Source of the DNA: Lonsdalea britannica
Lineage (GTDB): Bacteria; Pseudomonadota; Gammaproteobacteria; Enterobacterales; Enterobacteriaceae
Assembly: GCF_946477055.1 (NCBI RefSeq)
Contig: NZ_CAMKXG010000034.1
Span: 1 to 19,477, forward strand
Reading direction: 5' to 3'
DNA length: 19,477 nt
In this document: positions 15,762-19,477 of the stretch, one piece after another
Layout: every line of letters starts with the position of its first letter
How positions within the stretch are numbered: position 1 is the stretch's first letter
The notes under the pieces: generated by a model
The model's database searches: none
Seen by the model: only the letters and a program-made list of their open reading frames with translations
What the model was told of the DNA's origin: nothing
Translations under genes and position numbers: made by a program

Positions 15762-16277
15762 TCAGATATGCAGCTCAGCCAGCTTGTCTTTAGGCAAGGC
15801 CAGTTCATCATTCTTATTGACCCGAACATCATGCTCAAGGATATGGCGAGCAATATCCTGAGCTTCGGTCAAGGAATGCATATCATACGTGCCGCATTGG
15901 AACTCATTCAGTTCAGGGATCTTGCGCTGTTCTTTTACCTTCAGAACATCTTCCATTGAGGCTTTCCAGGCCTTAGCCACGCGCACTTCATCCGGCGTAC
16001 CAATCAGGCTCATGTAAAAGCCCGTACGGCATCCCATCGGAGAAATATCGATGATCTCGACCCCTTCACCATTCAGATGGTCGCGCATGAATCCAGCGAA
16101 CAGGTGCTCCAGCGTATGAATACCGCGCTCAGGCATAATTTCATGGTTAGGGCGGCAGAAGCGCAGGTCGAAAACCGTGATGGTATCGCCACTCGGCGTT
16201 TTCATGGTTTTTGCGACCCGTACCGCAGGGGCTGCCATACGCGTGTGATCGACAGTAAAGCTATCTAGTAATGGCAT
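15762..16277 (-). CDS. luxS: S-ribosylhomocysteine lyase LuxS
   Basis: Cleaves S-ribosylhomocysteine to homocysteine and DPD, the precursor of autoinducer-2, in the activated methyl cycle. 171 residues, as in E. coli. The metal site is His54 and His58 in HTLEH with Glu57, plus Cys128 in FQCGTY; the catalytic Cys is residue 83 in MGCRTG. A strong AGGAGGT (16283-16289) precedes the ATG. Its 5' leader lies opposite micA. Confidence 0.98.
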   Translation of the reverse strand: MPLLDSFTVDHTRMAAPAVRVAKTMKTPSGDTITVFDLRFCRPNHEIMPERGIHTLEHLFAGFMRDHLNGEGVEIIDISPMGCRTGFYMSLIGTPDEVRVAKAWKASMEDVLKVKEQRKIPELNEFQCGTYDMHSLTEAQDIARHILEHDVRVNKNDELALPKDKLAELHI

Positions 16278-16321
16278 GTTGCCACCTCCTCATCGAAAAA
16301 ATGTTTTTTTCTCGTTTCCAG

Positions 16322-16350
16322 GAAACTTTTTTTCTTGGCGCAAGTCATAA
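16322..16350 (+). promoter_or_regulatory. Sigma-E type promoter of micA
   Basis: GAAACTT (16322-16328) matches six of seven of the sigma-E -35 GGAACTT, followed after 16 bp by TCATAA (16345-16350), close to the -10 class TCNNA. It is five bases before the first base of MicA, as expected for this envelope-stress promoter. Confidence 0.7.
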
Positions 16351-16355
16351 CATAT

Positions 16356-16437
16356 GAAAGACGCGCATTTATCATCATCATCCCTATTAACAGAGATGTT
16401 TATTTGGCCACACTTCGGTGTGGCCGTTTCTTTTTTT
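16356..16437 (+). ncRNA. micA: Small regulatory RNA MicA
   Basis: Hfq-dependent RNA induced by sigma-E that represses ompA and other outer-membrane protein mRNAs by pairing near their ribosome sites. The first 15 bases GAAAGACGCGCATTT are identical to E. coli MicA as recalled, and ATCATCATCATCCC continues the seed. A first imperfect stem is CATC-C-CT/AG-A-GATG (16379-16398); the terminator stem GGCCACAC-TTCG-GTGTGGCC (16406-16425) follows. The T-run is split (GTTTCTTTTTTT), unlike the uninterrupted run of E. coli, so the 3' end is near 16430-16437. Location between luxS and gshA on the strand opposite to both is the same as in E. coli. Confidence 0.95.
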
Positions 16438-16445
16438 ACCCGCTG

Positions 16446-17999
16446 TTACTGCGCGGCAAGAAACTCTTCAAAACTTTGTTTATCTTCAGATTCCAGCTGT
16501 CGCTGTCGCTGCCACGAGCGCTCGGACTCGGTGGTAAACTGGCTTTCCGTCAAAATTTCCAACGGTTCTTTCCGCAAGGTTTCACGATAGTGAGCCGCCA
16601 GCGCCAAACCAACGCCTCCAGACCCCTCTTCAAGCATCATTTTTAACAGTCTGCCTGAGAAAGTACTTTCTGGATCATCAAACTGGGCAACAAGGTTATC
16701 ACAGACCTGCTGGTAACAAGGTTCATCTTGCTCCTTATCCAACAATTCCGCTACCCGACGTAAATCCGCAAATAGCTCGCGACCGACCTCAGCCAGCGGC
16801 TGCTGACGTGAATCACAGCCCATTCCAATGGTTTGTCCGGGTTTACGTCCTTCAAGAATAACGCGATTCCAGTTTTTACGAGTACATTGCAGCTCTTCGC
16901 TGCTCATATCCGGCGCATCGGTCAACGCACACCAAATCAGGAATAGATCGAGGAAACGCACTTGCTCTTCGCTGACGCCCGTGGCGGAAAAAGGGTTGAT
17001 GTCGAGCGACCGGACTTCGATGTACTCAACGCCGCCTCGCAGCAATGCATCTGACGGCTTCTCACCCGAACGAGTGACCCGTTTGGGACGGATGGGCGCA
17101 TACAGCTCGTTTTCAATCTGTAGAACGTTAGTATTGAGCTGCAGGTAGCGTCCATCTCGTTTGACGCCCAAGCGTGCATAATCTTCGGAAGGTGTAGCGA
17201 TAGCTTGCTTGAGCGCCGCGACGTACGTGTCGAGATCGTTGAAGGTAATGCCCAAGTTACTTTGTGACTTGTTGGTGTACCCCAGATCGCTAAGGCGCAG
17301 CGAAGTAGCATAAGGCAGATAGCAGAGGCCGTTCTCCGTGCGTTCAAAAGGAATGGACGTTTCTTTTCCATTCAGGAAGGAAGAGCAGACAGCCGGCGAG
17401 GCGCCGAAAAGATAAGGGATCACCCAGCCGAAGCGGTAATAATTGCGGATCAGCTGAAAGTAGCCAGACGAGATCGCTGCTTTGCCGCTGATTTCATCGG
17501 TAACACCCGATTTTTCCTGCCAAAAAGACAACGGCAACGAAAAATTGTAATGCACGCCGGAAATGGTTTGCATCAGCGCGCCATAACGATTTTTAAGCCC
17601 TTCGCGGTAAAGCGTTTTCATCCGCCCGATATTGGATGAACCGTACTGGGCCAGTTCGATGTCGTCTTCCGCGGCAACGTAGCACGGCATGCTGAGCGGC
17701 CACATTCTCTCTTCACCCAGATGCTGAGCTACATATCGGTGAATGTCGCGCAGGAATGTCAGCAGGTGATGGATATCTTTATCAACCGGGGTAATAAACT
17801 CTAACAGAGACTCGGCAAAATCCGTGGTGATCCACGAATGCGTCAATGCGGCCCCTAGCGTTTCCGGATGACCGGTCTGCGCCAGATGTCCATTGGCCAT
17901 AACACGCAATGTTTCGCGTTCTATTCCTCGCTGAATTCCCTTGATGGCCTGAGGATGTTGTTCCAGCCAGGACAGAGATTCTGATACGTCCGGGATCAA
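16446..17999 (-). CDS. gshA: Glutamate-cysteine ligase
   Basis: Joins L-glutamate and L-cysteine with ATP, the first and rate-limiting step of glutathione synthesis in the cytoplasm. 517 residues against 518 in E. coli; the N-terminal stretch [13 protein letters not shown] (about 21-33) and the central SPSD-like segment [22 protein letters not shown] are typical of the proteobacterial type. The start codon is TTG (17999-17997), as in E. coli gshA, preceded by a strong GGGAGGT with five bases between. The rare start may keep synthesis low. It follows yqaA by about 82 bp and its stop is 9 bp from the end of micA on the other strand. Confidence 0.97.
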   Translation of the reverse strand: MIPDVSESLSWLEQHPQAIKGIQRGIERETLRVMANGHLAQTGHPETLGAALTHSWITTDFAESLLEFITPVDKDIHHLLTFLRDIHRYVAQHLGEERMWPLSMPCYVAAEDDIELAQYGSSNIGRMKTLYREGLKNRYGALMQTISGVHYNFSLPLSFWQEKSGVTDEISGKAAISSGYFQLIRNYYRFGWVIPYLFGASPAVCSSFLNGKETSIPFERTENGLCYLPYATSLRLSDLGYTNKSQSNLGITFNDLDTYVAALKQAIATPSEDYARLGVKRDGRYLQLNTNVLQIENELYAPIRPKRVTRSGEKPSDALLRGGVEYIEVRSLDINPFSATGVSEEQVRFLDLFLIWCALTDAPDMSSEELQCTRKNWNRVILEGRKPGQTIGMGCDSRQQPLAEVGRELFADLRRVAELLDKEQDEPCYQQVCDNLVAQFDDPESTFSGRLLKMMLEEGSGGVGLALAAHYRETLRKEPLEILTESQFTTESERSWQRQRQLESEDKQSFEEFLAAQ

Positions 18000-18081
18000 A
18001 GCGACCTCCCGTTAGTTAATATGTAATAGTTGTTAGCATAACTGATGCCAGATGCCATCCACCAGACGCGGTTAAAACTGG

Positions 18082-18510
18082 TCAGGACCACCATGCAACC
18101 CCTTGTAACGTCATCCAGCACAGCACGAGATAACGTAGCGCTTTCCCAATAAAAATACAGAGCGTAGCCCGTCCCCATGGCAAGCGTAGCCAGCCCGCCA
18201 GGACGCAGAGCATATCTCCAATGATAGGCACCCAGCTAAATAATAGCGCAGCAACACCATAACGCTCTAACCAGCGCTGAGCCATTACCCGCCCTCGCCC
18301 GCTGTGACGCTTAGGTAAGAGGCGGCCGACGATCATATTAGTTAACCCACCCAACGTGTTACCGAACGTAGCAATCGCCACCAGAAGCCACGGGCTCGCG
18401 GTTTTGGCTAATAATAGCGATACCAGAACCACCTCCGAGCTACCGGGCAATAACGTGGCACTCAGGAAGCTGCTCCCGAAGAGCGAAATGAAAGACCAGA
18501 CTTCACTCAC
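18082..18510 (-). CDS. yqaA: DedA-like inner membrane protein YqaA
   Basis: Small inner-membrane protein of the DedA/SNARE-associated (VTT) family; members act in membrane lipid handling, but the role of YqaA is not established. 142 residues, as in E. coli, with hydrophobic segments near 5-25, 30-62, 88-110 and 115-140, and the family's LPG.SE-type motif near 21-26 (LLPGSSEV). The start is GTG at 18510, overlapping the TGA of yqaB by four bases, so the two are translationally coupled. Confidence 0.93.
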   Translation of the reverse strand: MSEVWSFISLFGSSFLSATLLPGSSEVVLVSLLLAKTASPWLLVAIATFGNTLGGLTNMIVGRLLPKRHSGRGRVMAQRWLERYGVAALLFSWVPIIGDMLCVLAGWLRLPWGRATLCIFIGKALRYLVLCWMTLQGVAWWS

Positions 18511-19073
18511 AGCGTTCTGACATCAACAACATCCATATTTGCCCGCGTCGCGGCTTCTATACCAAAGTCGGCATCTTCGAAAACCACACAGTTTTCAGGA
18601 GCCACCTGGATAAGCTCAGCGCAACGCAGGAAGGTGTCGGGGAACGGCTTATGATGTTCTACATCATCGGCGCCCACTATCGCGTCGAAATAGTGTCTGA
18701 CACCAAGATGGCTTAGCAGCTTTTCCGCCATCGCGTGCCGACTACCGGTCCCTACCGCCATGGGTCGGCGGCCGTGATAACGTTTCACCACGTCCATCAA
18801 CGGCAACGGTGTAACGGTATCCAGTAACATTTCCATCGCTAACGACGTTTTTTCTTCTGCGAGCTGATGAGGGTCGAGGTCGAGCTGATGTCTGGCAATG
18901 ATAAATTCGGCGATACGCCAGGTCGGCGCGCCATTCAATGCCACTAGAGGTGCTGGATCATACTGCATTCCCTTCCCGGCAAGCACTTGCTTCCAAGCCA
19001 GGCGGTGGGTTTGCTCAGTATCCAGAATAGTGCCATCCATATCGAATATGAGGCCCAGATAGCGATCGTACAT
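18507..19073 (-). CDS. yqaB: HAD-family sugar phosphatase YqaB
   Basis: Beta-phosphoglucomutase-like HAD phosphatase; the E. coli protein dephosphorylates fructose-1-phosphate and 6-phosphogluconate. 188 residues, as in E. coli. HAD motif I is DMDGT (11-15; nucleophile Asp11, acid/base Asp13), motif II is in VGTGSRH (about 107-113), motif III Lys142 in HHKPFPD and motif IV FEDADFG (165-171). GGAGG lies five bases ahead of the ATG at 19073. First gene of the yqaB-yqaA pair, which E. coli also has next to gshA on one side and the tRNA-Arg cluster on the other. Confidence 0.96.
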   Translation of the reverse strand: MYDRYLGLIFDMDGTILDTEQTHRLAWKQVLAGKGMQYDPAPLVALNGAPTWRIAEFIIARHQLDLDPHQLAEEKTSLAMEMLLDTVTPLPLMDVVKRYHGRRPMAVGTGSRHAMAEKLLSHLGVRHYFDAIVGADDVEHHKPFPDTFLRCAELIQVAPENCVVFEDADFGIEAATRANMDVVDVRTL

Positions 19074-19179
19074 CTTGCCTCCATGGCACTTTAAAAAATG
19101 GATATCTACTTTAGCGCAAAGTAAAAAACTTGTCGCTTATTCAATAACCATATAAAAAACATGCCATTAGAGTGATGAT

Positions 19180-19289
19180 AAATAACTGGAGGAAGTCATC
19201 TAATGAGGAACGAGCAAAAGAATTTGAGGAAGTGAACAGGGAGAAATAAGACAACAGAGATAAAACAAAGGAGAAATAACTTGAGGAAG
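19180..19289. repeat. Degenerate purine-rich direct repeats beside tRNA-Arg
   Basis: On the plus strand AAATAACTGGAGGAAG (19180-19195) recurs with one change at 19274-19289 (AAATAACTTGAGGAAG), TTGAGGAAG also occurs at 19224-19232, and GAGAAATAA recurs exactly 30 bp apart (19241 and 19271). The minus strand is therefore C/T-rich and G-poor after the tRNA 3' end. No hairpin terminator is present here. Confidence 0.5.
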
Positions 19290-19293
19290 AAGA

Positions 19294-19370
19294 TGGTGCA
19301 TCCGGGAGGATTCGAACCTCCGACCGCTCGGTTCGTAGCCGAGTACTCTATCCAGCTGAGCTACGGATGC
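19294..19370 (-). tRNA. tRNA-Arg (anticodon ACG)
   Basis: 77 nt on the minus strand from GCATCCGTAGCTCAG to ...GGATGCACCA, with CCA encoded. The anticodon loop CTACGAA carries ACG, the T arm is GGTTCGAATCC and the acceptor arms GCATCCG/CGGATGC pair fully. A34 is expected to be edited to inosine to read CGU/CGC/CGA. Copy of the argQ/argZ/argY/argV family; E. coli has four of these next to yqaB. The downstream side (minus strand) is pyrimidine-rich without a hairpin terminator. Confidence 0.98.
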
Positions 19371-19425
19371 ATATCAAAATTGATGCGCTAGTGCTTATTG
19401 AAAACAGAGGATGAAACAGTAGTGA

Positions 19426-19477
19426 TGGTGCATCCGGGAGGATTCGAACCTCCGACCGCTCGGTTCGTAGCCGAGTA
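19426..19477 (-). tRNA. tRNA-Arg (anticodon ACG), cut by window edge
   Basis: The last 52 nt (3' part with CCA, T arm and anticodon arm) of a second tRNA, identical over this length to the tRNA at 19294-19370. The 25 bases at its 5' end lie beyond the window. The spacer between the two genes is 55 bp and the repeat unit 132 bp, so they are a tandem cluster likely transcribed together. Confidence 0.97.

Noticed and set aside
16406..16425. MicA terminator stem as a terminator for gshA on the other strand
   Set aside because: On the minus strand the stem is followed by AAATAAAC, without a T-run, and it is reached only after the gshA stop on the opposite side of micA.
19203..19235. Ten-codon plus-strand frame (MRNEQKNLRK) with GGAGG upstream
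   Set aside because: Very short, lies inside purine-rich repeats where GGAGG recurs by composition, and no clear promoter; not supportable as a gene.

Overview
The window is a chromosomal stretch from an enterobacterial (order Enterobacterales) gammaproteobacterium. Nearly every protein aligns from memory end to end with its Escherichia coli counterpart, but with enough substitutions, and enough differences in gene order, to suggest a more distant family such as the Pectobacteriaceae (Pectobacterium/Dickeya/Brenneria type). Genus-level placement is inference. Most of the window is core genome: no insertion sequence, prophage or CRISPR array is visible.

Layout. At the left edge is a ribosomal RNA P1 promoter on the minus strand, firing out of the window, so an rrn operon starts just outside. 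Then, on the minus strand, clpB (with a sigma-32 promoter and an internal GTG start), pgeF and rluD. Divergent from rluD is bamD, followed by raiA, the attenuated pheL-pheA operon (plus strand), and convergent to it the aroF-tyrA operon (minus strand) with TyrR-box-like sites upstream. About 590 bp without a recognisable gene separates the aroF start from an unrecognised membrane protein gene (10356-11066), which sits where E. coli carries yfiL-yfiR-dgcN-yfiB. Next comes the rpsP-rimM-trmD-rplS operon (minus) with a leader hairpin, then ffh (minus), and divergent from it ypjD. ypjD converges on luxS across a shared bidirectional terminator. The small RNA gene micA lies on the plus strand between luxS and gshA, with a sigma-E type promoter. 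gshA (TTG start), yqaA and yqaB follow on the minus strand, and the window ends in two tandem tRNA-Arg(ACG) genes, the second cut by the window edge.

Functionally the genes fall into protein quality control and envelope assembly (clpB, bamD, micA, pgeF), ribosome and tRNA biogenesis (rrn, rluD, raiA, rpsP, rimM, trmD, rplS, tRNA-Arg), protein targeting (ffh), the two terminal aromatic amino acid branches (pheA; aroF-tyrA), AI-2/methyl cycle (luxS) and glutathione synthesis (gshA). The items most worth a second look are the extended pheL leader peptide, whose stop codon abuts the attenuator's second segment; the unrecognised membrane protein and its AT-rich flank with an isolated TyrR-box-like palindrome; the ypjD-luxS junction, which lacks the corB/yfjD gene that follows ypjD in E. 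coli; and the diverged MicA.
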